64,000 nt of DNA, taken from contig JAUFRC010000004.1 in the NCBI GenBank assembly GCA_030410095.1, forward strand, positions 62,001 to 126,000, given 5' to 3'. This document shows, one piece after another, positions 36,197 through 47,383 of this stretch. The first letter of the stretch is position 1, and every line of letters starts with the position of its first letter. Under the pieces are notes generated by a model, which saw nothing but the letters and a program-made list of their open reading frames with translations, made no database searches and had not been told where the DNA came from. This DNA comes from Paracoccus cavernae (GTDB taxonomy: Bacteria > Pseudomonadota > Alphaproteobacteria > Rhodobacterales > Rhodobacteraceae). The position numbers and the translations under genes are program-made.

Positions 36197-36458
36197 AAAG
36201 CTGAGAGGCGTGCATTTCTCGGAGTTTGGTCGCTGGCATAGGCTTAGCCGATCTCGGCGGCGACAATTGAGGATCTCCGTCCCAACTGCAGATGACATTT
36301 GACGACATTGCCTCTTTGTGCCGCGGCGATCCATAACGGGCATTGCCTGCGCCTCTTGGCAACTCGGTCCTTTCAATCGAAACGGTCGTTGACGATTAGG
36401 ACATAATTCGACATAAATAGGACATGGCAGGAAATGCAAATTGTTTACTTAACAAATT
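36197..36458. other. Intergenic region before mobC, candidate oriT
   Basis: No gene. The end (36398-36426) contains three spaced GACAT(AA) words and the region abuts mobC, where the transfer origin of MOBP plasmids normally lies. I cannot identify a nick site by eye. Confidence 0.4.
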
Positions 36459-37019
36459 ATGACGACAGCCAAGCACAGCCGCCTCACCCCAAACCAGCGC
36501 GATGACCTCACTCGGCGCTTGAGAGCTGGTGAGAAAGCAGCGGCGCTCGCGGCAGAGTTCGGGGTGTCGCGATCTGCCGTCAGCCAGATCAAAACGCGTG
36601 GTGAACGCACCTCCCGAGCGACAACTTCGAAGGGCGCTGTCGTCGCTGTCCGGCTCTCTCCAGCTGAGCTGGATGCCCTGAACCGGTTGAAGAAAAGCGC
36701 AGGAACGGAGACGAATGCGGATGCGATCCGCTCGCTTTTGCGCATGGCGGTCGGTCTTTTGGAGTTTGAACGGGATGACGAAACCCGCCTCGAAGAGATC
36801 CGGACCGAGCTGCACAAGATCGGGGTGAATGTGAACCAGATCGCTTTGGCGGCGAACCGTGGGCGCACCGATCTGCTCCAGCACCAGTGGAAAGAGCTGA
36901 ACGAGTTGCGTCGGTCCTTGCCGGAAGTGCGGAGCTACCTGAAGGCGGTGGTTGACGAGCAGCGCCGCAAAGGCATCCGTCTCTACGAAAAGTTCGGAGA
37001 GGGTAGGGGGGATGTCTAA
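36459..37019 (+). CDS. mobC: MobC-like relaxosome accessory protein
   Basis: 186 residues. N-terminal HTH (RLRAGEKAAALAAEFGVSRS AVSQI) and, after VVAVRLSPAELDALNRLKKS, the MobC motif IRTELHKIGVNVNQIALAAN. It binds oriT and helps the relaxase; it overlaps mobA by 8 bp. Intact. Confidence 0.85.
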   Translation: MTTAKHSRLTPNQRDDLTRRLRAGEKAAALAAEFGVSRSAVSQIKTRGERTSRATTSKGAVVAVRLSPAELDALNRLKKSAGTETNADAIRSLLRMAVGLLEFERDDETRLEEIRTELHKIGVNVNQIALAANRGRTDLLQHQWKELNELRRSLPEVRSYLKAVVDEQRRKGIRLYEKFGEGRGDV

Positions 37020-38856
37020 CTCAATTGCCCGCGATCTGATTGGCGAGATCGAGTTCCGCCGCACCTGACCGGGGCTGCGCGCTCGCTCACCGATGTCGGT
37101 CGCAAGGCGAGTAGCGCCTTCGGTTTCACTGCGAAAGCCCGCAACCTCTGGCGCATGGCGCAGGGGGCAAACGCAGTTGTCCTCAAGAAGATCTCGCGTG
37201 GAGGCACCCATAGCGCCAAGCAGCTCGGCAACCAGTTCGATTACCTCTTCGGAAAATCGACCTCCCTCTTCGGCAATATGGTCGAGCATGATCCGAACGG
37301 CCGGTCCTTGAGCAAAGAAGAGCGCAAGGAGATCGTGGAGATGTGGAGCGACGCGTGGAGCGGCGCGCCCAAGAATGGGCAGACCACGCATTTGCTTTTG
37401 TCCTTTCCTGCCGATCTGTCTCCCAAGAAGGCCAAGCTGATTGCCGAGGCCTGGGCATCGGAGATGTTCCAATCGGGTGCCCATGCGGATGATGAATGGG
37501 CCTATGTCGCGGCGCTGCATACCGATCGGGCCAACCCGCATGTCCATATCGTCGTGAACAATCGCGGGGTCGAGAACGGGACGTGGTTCTTTATGTCCAA
37601 GAGCCATGTCTTCAATCTGGCTATGATGAAGGAGCGGCTTGTCGAGATCGGGGCCGAGGATGGGGTCCATCTGGATGCGACCTCGCGTCTTGAACGCGGT
37701 ATCCTGAGCTACGGCCCATCGCGAGCCGAGATCGAGGGAGCCAAGCGTGAGCACCGTCCGGTGCGTGAGCGGATGCGCGAGGGCAGGGCGCTTCAGGATG
37801 CTTTGGCCGAGATCACGGTCAACGCGGCGCTGATGCGCAGGTTGGCGGGTTACGCCGATCAGGTGTTGAAGGCAGAGGTTGCGGCCAACTTTATCAAGGC
37901 TGCGTCGATCCTCGAGCGCGGCGGGATCATTCTTCCCAAAGACATGGAGATTTCGATGCAAGAGCAGACTGCACAGACCAGCTCCGATCTGCGCCAGGAG
38001 TTTGCTGGCTGGTTCGAGAATGCTGAAGAACGGATTGCCCAAAAGGATGCCCATAGACGGCAGGATTTGCGTCGCCAGCTTTACGCGGTCAGCGGCAATA
38101 TTCTGGCGTCACTGGGCGATGACCGAGGGCCGAGTTGATGCGGCGCGGTCCGCGTGCCGCAGTCTACCAGACACAGTTGGAAAGCGGGCAGATCACGCGC
38201 GACGGCACAGCCGCATCCGTCTCGCCGATTGCGTCTGCGGAGATGCGGAAGGGCATTCAGGCTGAAGCCGCCAAGATCGGGATTGGATCTGAAGAAATCG
38301 CACGGCGGATTGAGACCGGCGCGGGCAATGCCTGGCAAGAACGTGAATGGATAAAGGCCGATCTTCTTGCTGTTGCGGAAGCGAAACGGTTGGACCTGAT
38401 ACGCGAGAAGGATCGAGGGCTGGCGGCCGAGTTGGTGGACGGGTTCTATTCACAGGCGGCCAAGATTGTGGACCGTGCGCTGGAGCATACGCATCACCAC
38501 ACCAACGACAGACTGACCCGCACGCTCCAGAGCATGGCGCAGGGCGTGGCCCAAGGGCAGGATCTGCAGTTCGGGCATGAGGAACAGGCCGAACGGTTCA
38601 CCCATGATCTGAGAGAGCGATATGGCAGCGATGTTATTCGCCGGATCGCCAAGGGTGATGATCGCGCGCTTGCAGTTGATTTCCCGATGCCGAGAAGCGC
38701 AAGGAAGTTGCTCTGTCCATCCTTTCCGCCGCGAAAAGTCATCAGAGCCTCGGCCTGTCCCTGCGCGAGGTCGAGCAGAGCTTCGAGCGGTTGCAGCAGC
38801 GTGAGGGTGCAGTGCAGGATCGCATCAACGAGCGCGATGATGGCTGGAGTGCCTGA
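37012..38856 (+). CDS. mobA: MOBP-type relaxase MobA (frameshifted, 3' end altered by IS)
   Basis: About 615 residues. The relaxase domain has a Tyr near the start of the conserved region (NQFDYLFGK) and the metal-binding motif LHTDRANPHVHIVVNNRG (HxDx4PHxH). It nicks oriT and pilots the strand into the recipient. Slips near 37070, 38130 and 38683-38685 (C3) are repaired by one base each. The last codons (ERDDGWSA) meet an IS3 remnant that supplies the stop, so the natural C-terminus may be lost. Confidence 0.82.
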
Positions 38857-38909
38857 AGTCATGGTCGCATAACTAACCGAAATCAGCCTCCGCCAAACTC
38901 GGCGCGGCT
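38857..38909 (-). mobile_element. IS3-family terminal fragment
   Basis: 53 bp closely matching the orfB end and inverted repeat of the element at 34045, in opposite orientation, with several substitutions (e.g. GCCGCGCCGAGTTTGGCGGA). Only the end survives. Confidence 0.75.
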
Positions 38910-39335
38910 CAGTCGGCATCATAGCCTCGGTCGGCCAGCAGCCAGCCCGCTTTCGGCACGCTGTCCAATCGTGCAGCCGCGCCGGTATAATCGCTGACCC
39001 GGCCGGCCGACATGAAGAACCCGATCGGCAACCCCTTGGCATTGGCGACGGCGTGCAGCATGGTGATCATGCTGCCTTTGGTGCGACCGATCTGGAGCCC
39101 GCGCCCCTCTTTTCACGCACAGGCTCGACGCTGTGCGGTGTGCCTTGGGATACCTGCGCAGGCACACTCGAACACATGGCGTTCGCCCGCTCATTTTGAT
39201 CATGATCATCTTGTTCGCGGCGCTCTCATTGGCCAGGCCAACCATGATCCGGGTGAAGCCACCTCGAGAACGGCCGAATGCTTGGTCGCGCGTAGGATAT
39301 CGTTGCGTGCTCCGGCGGCTGGACAGTCCTCCTTG
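38910..39335 (-). mobile_element. Patchwork of IS5-family transposase fragments
   Basis: Minus-strand pieces GLPIGFFMSAGRVSDYTGAA and GWLLADRGYDAD come from one IS5 subgroup, and 39260-39330 (EDCPAAGARNDILRAT) from another. No intact frame or ends. Confidence 0.65.
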
Positions 39336-40383
39336 GCGTTGTTGCAGAACTCGTGGTCATGACGAGTTGCCCCCTTCCCCTGAGAATTTAGGCGACGCGC
39401 TCAATCTCGGCTTGGCCGAGTTCGTTGAAGCGGTTCGTGAGGGCGATGCGGATGTGGGTTTCTGCGGTCTGGCGGTCGGGATCTCGTGATGCGATCCTCT
39501 CTCCGAAGGACTTGATGCCGCGCATCTTCGCCTCAATCCGACTTCGAACATGATAGCCCGACCAGTTCTTCCAGATCGCGCGCCCAAGGTGCCGTGTGGC
39601 GCGCAGGATGTCATTGCGCGCCCTCGCGGCAGGGCAATCCTCCTTCCAGAGGCGCCCGTTCTTGCGGATGGGTATGATGGCGTTGCCACCACGATCGAGG
39701 ATTGCGGCGTGGCAACGGCGGATGTCGAAGGCACCATCTCCGGTCACGGTGCCGATCAGCTGATCCGGGGGATCTGGTCCAGCAGGTCCGGCAGGATGGG
39801 GCTGTCGCCCTCTCGGCTTGAGGTGAATTCCACGGCCCGGATGTCGCCGGTGGCCGTATCCATCGCCAGATGGACCTTGCGGTATTGGCGTCTGCGAAGG
39901 TGCCATGTTTGCGGGCCGGCCATTCTCCGTCGCCCAGGAACTTGATGCCGGTGCTGTCCACCAGTAGCTTCAGCGGACCTGGCGCCCGGCGGCTCGATAT
40001 CCCGACAGAGATACTCTTCTGCCTGCGGCTCAGGGTGGAAAAATCGGGAACCGGCCAAGCCAGTTTTGCCGTCTCCAGGATGCTGGATACCATCCCGGTC
40101 GTTTGCCGGAGAGGCAGCCAAACAACACCTTCACCATCAGGCAGAACTGTATCGCAGCATCGCTGAACGCCGGCGGACGCCCCGGACGTCCAGCACTGAG
40201 GGTAAGCCAAACCATGTCTCGGTCCAGCCAGACAAGTAGCGAGACGCGCCACTTCAGCGCCTCGTTATATGATTTCCAGTTCTTCGTGCGGTCGCGGGCT
40301 GGTGCAGGCTTCGTCATGCCGAGATGTTAACATACAGGATTCGCTTGACAGATCCTGCCGAACGGACAGCTCTGCAACAACGC
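39336..40383 (-). mobile_element. IS5-family element with frameshifted transposase
   Basis: 1048 bp with inverted repeats GCGTTGTTGCAGA at 39336-39348 and TCTGCAACAACGC at 40371-40383. The transposase starts at 40317 (MTKPAPARDRTKNWKSYNEA), passes LLVDSTGIKFLGDGEW and GDGAFDIRRCHAAILDRGG, and ends near 39388, in at least three frames. Full length but probably inactive. Same family as the fragments at 22707 and 42246. Confidence 0.85.
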
Positions 40384-40570
40384 TGCGTCGCTCAGCCAGA
40401 AAAAATTGCTGATCGATCAGATTTCTTTGCGGCGACCGAGTCGCGCCAGAAGCCTAGAACCAATGGGCCTGACCCCAAGAGGGATTAACTCCACGGGAAG
40501 GAAAAATGATGCGTAATATGGATAGCATACAGCCGCCGGTAGGTTTAGGGCATTCATTTGTGCGTGCAAG

Positions 40571-41113
40571 TTGATGGTTATTGTTGTGCCTATAGCAACG
40601 AATAATTATCACGCACGAGGGCACTCGAAAGAATGCCTGATAGCACAAACTATAACCAACTTTATGTTGTTAAGCGTTATTAGAGGTCGCATGGACTTTG
40701 TCGAGTTCCAGCCCATGAAGCGTCTGCAGATAACGGTCACTGAGTGGCCTGTGCATTGCAAGCACTTCATGAGGCTGCTTGAAATGCGAGATCGAAATCG
40801 CAAAAAGAAAGCGCGACGCATGATCGAGCAGGAGTGTTTCACGCCCACTCAGCTTCAATATTTTTCAAATAAATTTACTGATAGCAGATCCTTAGCGGCA
40901 AGCATTCCTGGGGGAAAGGTGGATTCTCTGCCAACAGGGCATGTTGATTTCCTCGGAAAAGCTAGATTGGTTGAGCTTGGGCACAATATCGCGCTGCAAT
41001 CTGCTTGGGCTAACGCTCCGGTTTCTTTTAGAACCGAGTTGGCTAGTGTGGGGGGGCAACTCACTCTTTTTCTTTTTGTGGTAACAACGCTGCAGACCCG
41101 CAATCAGCAGTAG
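40571..41113 (+). CDS. Hypothetical protein
   Basis: Up to 180 residues; a Met at 40691 (MDFVEFQPMKRLQITVTEWP) may be the true start. The middle is strongly basic (RDRNRKKKARRMIEQE). Lower GC than its surroundings. No ribosome site or family that I can point to, so real coding is uncertain. Confidence 0.35.
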   Translation: MMVIVVPIATNNYHARGHSKECLIAQTITNFMLLSVIRGRMDFVEFQPMKRLQITVTEWPVHCKHFMRLLEMRDRNRKKKARRMIEQECFTPTQLQYFSNKFTDSRSLAASIPGGKVDSLPTGHVDFLGKARLVELGHNIALQSAWANAPVSFRTELASVGGQLTLFLFVVTTLQTRNQQ

Positions 41114-41207
41114 ATGGTATTCACCTGAGAACTAATGCCGTTCTTATGCGCCGTAGCGGAGATGTTTCGAACCTCAAGACGTCGAGTGCACTCGATATAG
41201 GCGCGGT

Positions 41208-41897
41208 GTGTATCCCGGATTTGACTCTTCAGCGTGCCTTGTCAGCATTGACGGGCAAAGAAAAATGGCGACGCCGTTAGTTCGAGGTATGTTGAGAAAT
41301 GCCGATATGGTTCAGATGGCTAACCTACGTTGCCGATACTCGGACATAATCTCCATGGTCGACGCCGGAAGGTGGGGCACCGCCGCAAATAGCAGGGCAC
41401 TGACGGACTTTGCAGGTGATGGAATCATCACCGGTATAGTCAAGCTTCTTGATACAGGCGACTTGAAGATCGATCACTTGGCACATCGACTGCAAACTGC
41501 TTCAATGCGTAGGATCGATCAGCTGATTGATGAGGACAGTGATTGCCTGATCGGATTGCAAGAGCTATGCGAAGGTGCCCGGCTTTCGCTGAGAACTATC
41601 AGATCGATCATTCGCCGCCGTATGGGTATGACCGCGCATTCCTACTTGCAACGGCGTCGTCTTAGCCGTGTGCGCCAGGCTCTGCTGACTCCCCGCGAGA
41701 TAAGGACGGTTACCTCTATCGCTATGGATCACGGATTTACACATTTGGGTCGTTTTTCGGCTTTCTATCGACAGATGTACGGCGAATTACCGTCAGAAAC
41801 ACTGCGCAAGGCTACTGGGAGATTAATCAGTAGTCCTCCTCATGATAAGGGCTGCGTGAGTAGAACTTCCTCAGCAGAATCGATGAAGACCTCCTGA
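41208..41897 (+). CDS. AraC-family transcriptional regulator
   Basis: 229 residues. Two HTH motifs at the C-terminus: LQELCEGARLSLRTIRSIIR and TSIAMDHGFTHLGRFSAFYR with the AraC signature ending GELPSE. The N-terminal ligand domain is short and the in-frame start has no clear ribosome site; an adjacent frame (41130-41280, CIPDLTLQRALSALTGKEK) may belong to the true N-terminus. Flanked by IS scars; target unknown. Confidence 0.75.
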   Translation: MYPGFDSSACLVSIDGQRKMATPLVRGMLRNADMVQMANLRCRYSDIISMVDAGRWGTAANSRALTDFAGDGIITGIVKLLDTGDLKIDHLAHRLQTASMRRIDQLIDEDSDCLIGLQELCEGARLSLRTIRSIIRRRMGMTAHSYLQRRRLSRVRQALLTPREIRTVTSIAMDHGFTHLGRFSAFYRQMYGELPSETLRKATGRLISSPPHDKGCVSRTSSAESMKTS

Positions 41898-42172
41898 TAA
41901 AGAAGAAGAGATTCACTGAATCTCAAATCATGGGAAGGATTACCGGGTACAGCATCGGTTTGTCGGAAAGTTCCCTGGGAGCCGATCCGGTGTTTTCTCG
42001 ACTGTGCATCGCCGATTGCTCCGGTACAAGGAGCAATCCACATACGAAAAATAGACTATGGCGAGGCGGTATGGTATTGTTCATTTGGTTAGAATTGTCC
42101 AGATTGGCGATAATGCCGAGCCGCCGTCCTCCATCACGTGCGCAAAATAAGGTGGTCGGTTGACTCGGCAGG

Positions 42173-42759
42173 TGGATAATCCTCTCTATGATTAAGGTGC
42201 TGCATAAGTAGAGTTTTCTCGTGAGCCGAGCGCTGAGGAGATTCGAATGGCGTTGTTGCAGAACTCGTGTCCGGCAGGATTCACCTTGCAGATCCGGTAG
42301 GTTAAGAGGCTTGTCATGAGCAAGCCTGAAGCCGCCCGCTACCGCACGACGAACTGGAAGTCTTACAACGAAGCCCTGAAGCGGCGTGGCTCGCTGTTGA
42401 TCTGGCTCGACAAGGACATGGTTTGGCTCGCCGCCAAGGCTGGGCGTCCGGGCCGACCGCCGGTGTTCTCCGATGCTGCGATACAGTTCTGCCTGATGGT
42501 GAAGGTGTTGTTTGGCTGCCTCTCCGGCAGACGATCGGGATGGTATCCAGCATCCTGGAGATGGCAAAACTGGCCTGGCCGGTTCCCGATTTTTCCACCC
42601 TGAGCCGCAGGCAGAAGAGTATCTCTGTCGGGATATCGAGCCGCCGGGCGCCAGGTCCGCTGAAGCTACTGGTGGACAGCACCGGCATCACACCCGCCCA
42701 GAAACTGAAAATGGCTGCGTGAAGTCTACGGCCAAACCCCGTTAAGACGGGGAGGATTA
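42173..42759 (+). mobile_element. Nested IS scar: IS3 ends enclosing an IS5 fragment
   Basis: 42173-42245 resembles the orfA-side end of the IS3 element at 15780 (GTAGAGTTTTCTC, GAGGAGATTC). 42246-42686 is an IS5 left part with transposase MSKPEAARYRTTNWKSYNEA to LLVDSTGI. 42687-42759 is the orfB-side IS3 end (TPAQKLKMAA, stop, GGGGAGGATTACC). So IS5 entered an IS3 and their middles were lost, leaving a chimeric frame. Confidence 0.8.
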
Positions 42760-42914
42760 CCAGGTCAGGTTAAGTTTGATCTCGTGCGGAATATGGATAG
42801 CAAAAACTAAGATGGCGTGTTCTGAGATGGTAGACGCCTTTGTCGCTGTCGCTTCTTCCGACCTGTTGGAATAGTCGAAACGTAAAATACGGTTGGCTCG
42901 AAAAAGACACAAAA

Positions 42915-43433
42915 ATGGCAAGATATCCGAGGTTCCCGTGACGTCCCCCTAATATCCAACCTGAGTTTCCTAGCCCAGAAGCCATCTCTGCCTACGGCGC
43001 CCTTAGCTTTCTTTATATGCACTCCTCGCGCCATGCAGAATGGTCCTTACGCGATATTCGCCGGATCGTGCAGCCGCCTGTCGACCTGAAACAGACCCGG
43101 ATTTTATTACGACGGTGTGCCCCGCGCGGCTTGTACTTGGGCGCACCTTAATGACCAGGCCGAGCGTCAGCTTCTGGCCGGGCCTCTCTGAAACCTGCTC
43201 AATGGCGCAGTGGACCGCAGTTATGGCTGATGGAAATCATAGCACCCTATGAACAAGGCACCGGGGCCAACGCCTTTAGAGCATTCATGGAGCACATTCC
43301 CGATGGCATCCAAAGCTTCCACTATTTGCGAGTGAGCGCTGCGGGCAAAGTGCGGCGCGTCGTGAAGTCGACACGCCTGCGTGATGGCTCGTGGGGGGCA
43401 AAAATCATTAGGACTGAAGCTGAAAGGAATTAA
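42915..43433 (+). CDS. RTX-toxin-activating lysine acyltransferase homologue (HlyC-like; frameshifted)
   Basis: Read across three frames, the protein shows the HlyC order: YGALSFLYMHSSRHAEW (catalytic His before Trp, as in SPLHRNW), IRRIVQPPVDLKQTRIYYDG, VPRAACTWAHLND, AQWRSGPQLWLMEIIAPYE and a C-terminal RVSAAGKVRRVV. HlyC enzymes move a fatty acid from acyl-ACP to lysines of a secreted RTX protein. The catalytic Asp aligns with Glu here. Slips lie near 43102 and 43187; an in-frame TGA at 42939 leaves the start open. It directly precedes the Hint gene (2 bp). Confidence 0.7.
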
Positions 43434-43435
43434 GA

Positions 43436-44448
43436 ATGGGTATCAACCTTACGGATACGACCAATAACCCGGCTATCGTACTGTCCCATGGGACTGAGGA
43501 AAGCCCTGGGAACTATGATAATTATACCTACACCATCGACATCAACCAGTTCAGCGACCCCAGCCAGGTGATCACCATCACCGGCGACTGGGGTCGGTCG
43601 GACAACCCCGACCTTGATGGTGACGAAACGACGAACGGCGGCGAATACGTCGCGGCACAGATCCGAACCCCGGCGGCGGTATGTTCTTCGGAAATCTCTC
43701 CGTCGATCTGCAAACTGGCAATATGAACTGGAGCTTCACTGTCGCCGAGTTGCAGCAATTTGCTGGGCAGAACTATGACGTTTACTTCGTCGGAAAATAT
43801 GCCAACCAGAACAGTGATTCTGACCTGTTGAAGCTGGTCATCACCTGCTTCCTGGACGGTACGATGATCGCCACTCCAGCGGGGAAACCGAAGTTGAGAA
43901 GCTGGCCATCGGCGATCTGATCACGAGTGCAGATGGACGGTCCGTTCCGGTCAAATGGATCGGGCGCAAGTTGATCACAAATCACGTCATGCTGTCGGAC
44001 AAGGCCGCGCCAGTTCGCGTTGCAGCGGGGCACTTGGCGGTGGTTTGCCGCACAGCGATCTGCTGCTGTCGGCCGATCACGGGCTGATCGTCGCCGGTAT
44101 GGTGGTGAATGCCGGGGCGTTGGTGAACGGGGGCACGATCTGCTTCGTCGATCTAGCTGATATGCCTTCCGAATTCACCTATTACCATATCGAAACCGAA
44201 GCGCATGACGAAATTCTGGCTAATGGTCTGCGCGCTGAAACCTTGGTCGACTACATCGGTCGCAAAGGCTTCGACAATTACGCGGAATATCTGGACCTTT
44301 ACGGCTGCGATCGATCATCCCAGAAATGAAGCGTTTGCGTATTGCCTCGCGCCGTCAGCTTCCGAGTGCACTGCGCGACCAGCTGGGGATTGCCGCATTC
44401 AGCGACGGGGTCGAGGCCCAAATCGAGGCATTTGGCAAGGCAGCCTAA
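43436..44448 (+). CDS. Hint-domain (hedgehog/intein-like) secreted protein (frameshifted)
   Basis: About 340 residues. The N-terminal beta-rich domain (MGINLTDTTNNPAIVLSHGT...NYTYTIDINQ) lacks a Sec signal. The Hint domain starts at the Cys of CFLDGTMIATPAG and has LAIGDLITSADG and LLLSADHGLIVAG (conserved His). Hint domains cut or join peptide bonds autocatalytically at that Cys. Slips near 43665, 43880 and 44035. The lack of a signal peptide and the acyltransferase next door would fit type I secretion, but no ABC exporter is in the window. Confidence 0.8.
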
Positions 44449-44689
44449 GCTCTACGCTTTGTTCGACATCACGGCCGGCCATCTTCAAGGTGGCCGGCTG
44501 CGCCTTAAAGCCTGAATTATCACTTACACAATTACACTATGTTTCGGATTCTGCCCCCATTTGATCACTGGTCCAGAACCGCGGCCAACCCGACCGTCGC
44601 GCCTGAATGCGGGTTGAGCGAACCATGACCTCAACAGCGCAATCACGCTCGTCCGCACCCACACTCTCCGCACCAGTGGAGACAGGCCT

Positions 44690-47249
44690 ATGCGCGCTCA
44701 TGAGTTGCGCCAGCAGGGCGACACGAGCAAAGTATCTTGTGCCTTGAAGATCTTCTGCGCATCTATCCCCGTCATGGGAAAATCTGGTACGGGCTGTCGC
44801 TGTCGCATCGGCTGGCGGGGAATTACGACGACAGCATCAGCTTTTGCGATCAGATCCTTGCGGTTCAACCCGGCAATATCGCCGCTTTGGGCGGGCGGGT
44901 GGACACCGCCCTGCGGCTGAACCGCTTATCGCAGGCGCTGGAGTATATGAGCGCTGCATGCGACGCCGCTCCGGATCACCTGCCATTTCAGCTTCGCCGC
45001 TGCGGACTGCTACGGCAGGCTGGGCAGATCGCACGTGCGCAGGATCTAGCGGTAGAGCTGCACCAGCGCCAACCCGATCTGCCCGGTCTTCAGGCCGAAC
45101 TAGCCTTCATCGCCCAGGCTGATGGCCGTCCTTTCGACTGTCTGGCGGCCTGTTCGGCGGCACTGGCGCAAACGCCCGGCGATGCGCGGTTGGTGTTGGA
45201 GAAGATCAATGCCTTGACTGCTCTACGCCGTTATAGCGAGGCGCTCGCGCAGGCCGAGGCCTTTCTTGCAGCTACCCCGGATCATCCCGCCATCCAGCTA
45301 CGCCGGGGCTGCCTGCTTTACCAACTGGGGCGCGCGCAAGAGAGCATCAGGTTTCTGTCAGCCTTGGCGCAGCAGCAGCCGCACAATGCCCATATTCTGC
45401 TGAATTTGGCGCGTGCCTATCGCCATGGGCAGCAGCATGTCGCGAGCCTTGCGATTCTGGACCGATTGTTGGCTCAAGATCCACAACATTGCGGCGCTCT
45501 TCAGGAAAAGCTCGAAACACTTCATCTGGCCGGACATGCCGAAGAACTATCGCGCCTCGTGCAAGAGCTAGCGGATCACTGGGCGGTTGCTGTGCAATCG
45601 GCGCAGCGTCTGGCTTTTGGCAGGTTGCTGTGCCGGGGTCTGGCCCATCTTGCAGATGATCAGGCGGGCGAGCTGCTGCGGCGCAATCGCGATAGGCTGG
45701 TCACTTTAGGTACTGAACTGTCTGTTGATCTGATTTGGCCGATCTACCGCCGGGCCGATCTTATGGGGCACGGACCGCAGTTTGATGCCTTGGCACGCGC
45801 ACTTATGGATAAAGACAAGATCGGGCTCAGCACGGCTCGAGCTATCCTGCAAGCCAGTTATCGCGCAGGCATACCACATTGGCACCGGATTGGCCTGCAT
45901 GTTTCCGATCGTGTCCCGGCCATCGATCGCGCCCGAGTGCTGATGGATCTGGCGGCGTTGTCGGGCTTGCCTGCAAAGGCGCTGGCGCTTCGGCACAAGA
46001 GTCCGGCGCGCGCAGGAGCGGATGCAGGGCTGCAGATTGCGATGCTCTTGCGCCAACAAGGCCGGTCGCGAGTAGCAGCCCGATATCTGGGGCTGGTCTG
46101 GCGGCACCCCCGACGATCCAACTGTGCTGCGGGAATATATCAGCAGCCTCTGTGGGGCCGGACTGGGTGCCCGCGCCAGGTGCTGGCAGCCGCGACCCTG
46201 CGTCAGCCCGAGATGTCGCCCAACTGGCGCCGAGTCATCGCACAGGGCTGGGCCGAGTTGGATCACTTGTCCCGCGCCACAGATCTTTGGGCCGAAGGCG
46301 ATGCGGCAATGATCCCGCATGCCGACTGGTATGTAGCGAATGCGCTGTCGCGAACGGAGGCCAAGGCGCTGAATCCTTTACGTCAACGCCTATGGCGGAC
46401 AACTCGCGGCGGCATCTCGCGCCGTCGATACAGGGGTTTCTGCTGGCTGAGGCGGTGCAGCTCGGGGTCCCGGCCCTTGCGCCACCGAGACAACCTTACA
46501 CGCCATGGCGGTTGTTGCGCGTTGGACCGAAGGGCCTGAACGCAACCCTGCGCCATACTCCCGACCGGTGCCGCACAGCATCGTGCAGTTCTGGAGTCAG
46601 GGCACGCCACCACCACAGGTCGCCGGAGCCGTAACTTCGTGGCAGGGCGCGGCAGGCTTTGCGCATCAGTTGTTTGACCGTGATGCCGCGAAAGATTTCC
46701 TGCTGGAGCGGTTGGGCGCTGACTGGCTACGTGCGTTTGGCCGAGCCGGTTCTGCAACAGAGGAAAGCGATTTCTTCCGCCTGTGTCATCTCGGCTTGCT
46801 CGGAGTCTACGCCGATTGCGATGACTGGCTGACCGGAGATGCTGCCCAACTAGTCTGCGGCCCCTCTTGTCTGACGGTCTTTCGCGAACCGACGGGGCGG
46901 TCGGCAACAATTTGATCGTCGCTCCGCCTCGGCATCCGGCAATCCTGTGGGCAGCGATCTGCGCGAAGCGCGCGTTGGAGGAGCGACACAATGAAACCAT
47001 CTGGGGAAAAACCGGGCCGGGTCTTCTGACCCGGGCAGTCGCCTGGCACATCCAGAAAGCCGCAGCGTCTGGCAACGCGCCGTCGCTGCGTATTCTGCCC
47101 GCTGGCAATTGGGACGGATCGTCCAGTTTCACAGCCCGCTGTCGTACAAATCCAGCAAATCCTACTGGAATCGCCAAGATGTGGCAGGTGCACTCAATGG
47201 CCTAGCCGCCCATCTCCCTCCGTGTAAGTGGCAAAGACATGACCGCTGA
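44690..47249 (+). CDS. TPR protein with C-terminal GT32-type glycosyltransferase (frameshifted)
   Basis: About 850 residues. At least eight tetratricopeptide-like repeats (e.g. YGLSLSHRLAGNYDDSISFC, HILLNLARAYRHGQQHVASL) fill residues 15-560. A sugar-transferase domain follows with IVQFWSQGTPPPQV, DFFRLCHLGLLGVYADCDDW (the YxDxD metal site) and YKSSKSYWNR. Slips near 44730, 46110, 46400, 46540, 46900 and 47105. Probably decorates a polysaccharide or a protein; TPR arrays often bind protein acceptors. Confidence 0.75.
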
Positions 47250-47383
47250 CTCAAGCAGCCCGACGGCACGGGAATATGGACGCCAACGATTTGGCCGCAA
47301 TCAAAATCACATCACCTTGTCCGCTAGGGTGGTTTCGCTTTTTCGCCAGGCCTCATGCTAGGGCTGTTGCAAAGGATTTCGAC

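Noticed and set aside
35555..36439. A 294-codon frame joining BrnT and BrnA.
   Set aside because: One missing base in the T4 at 35896 removes the brnT stop; both proteins are recognisable and separate.
41898..42172. Possible small gene (plus strand from 41930) after the AraC regulator.
   Set aside because: No ribosome site, odd composition and adjacency to an IS end; treated as non-coding IS-flank sequence.
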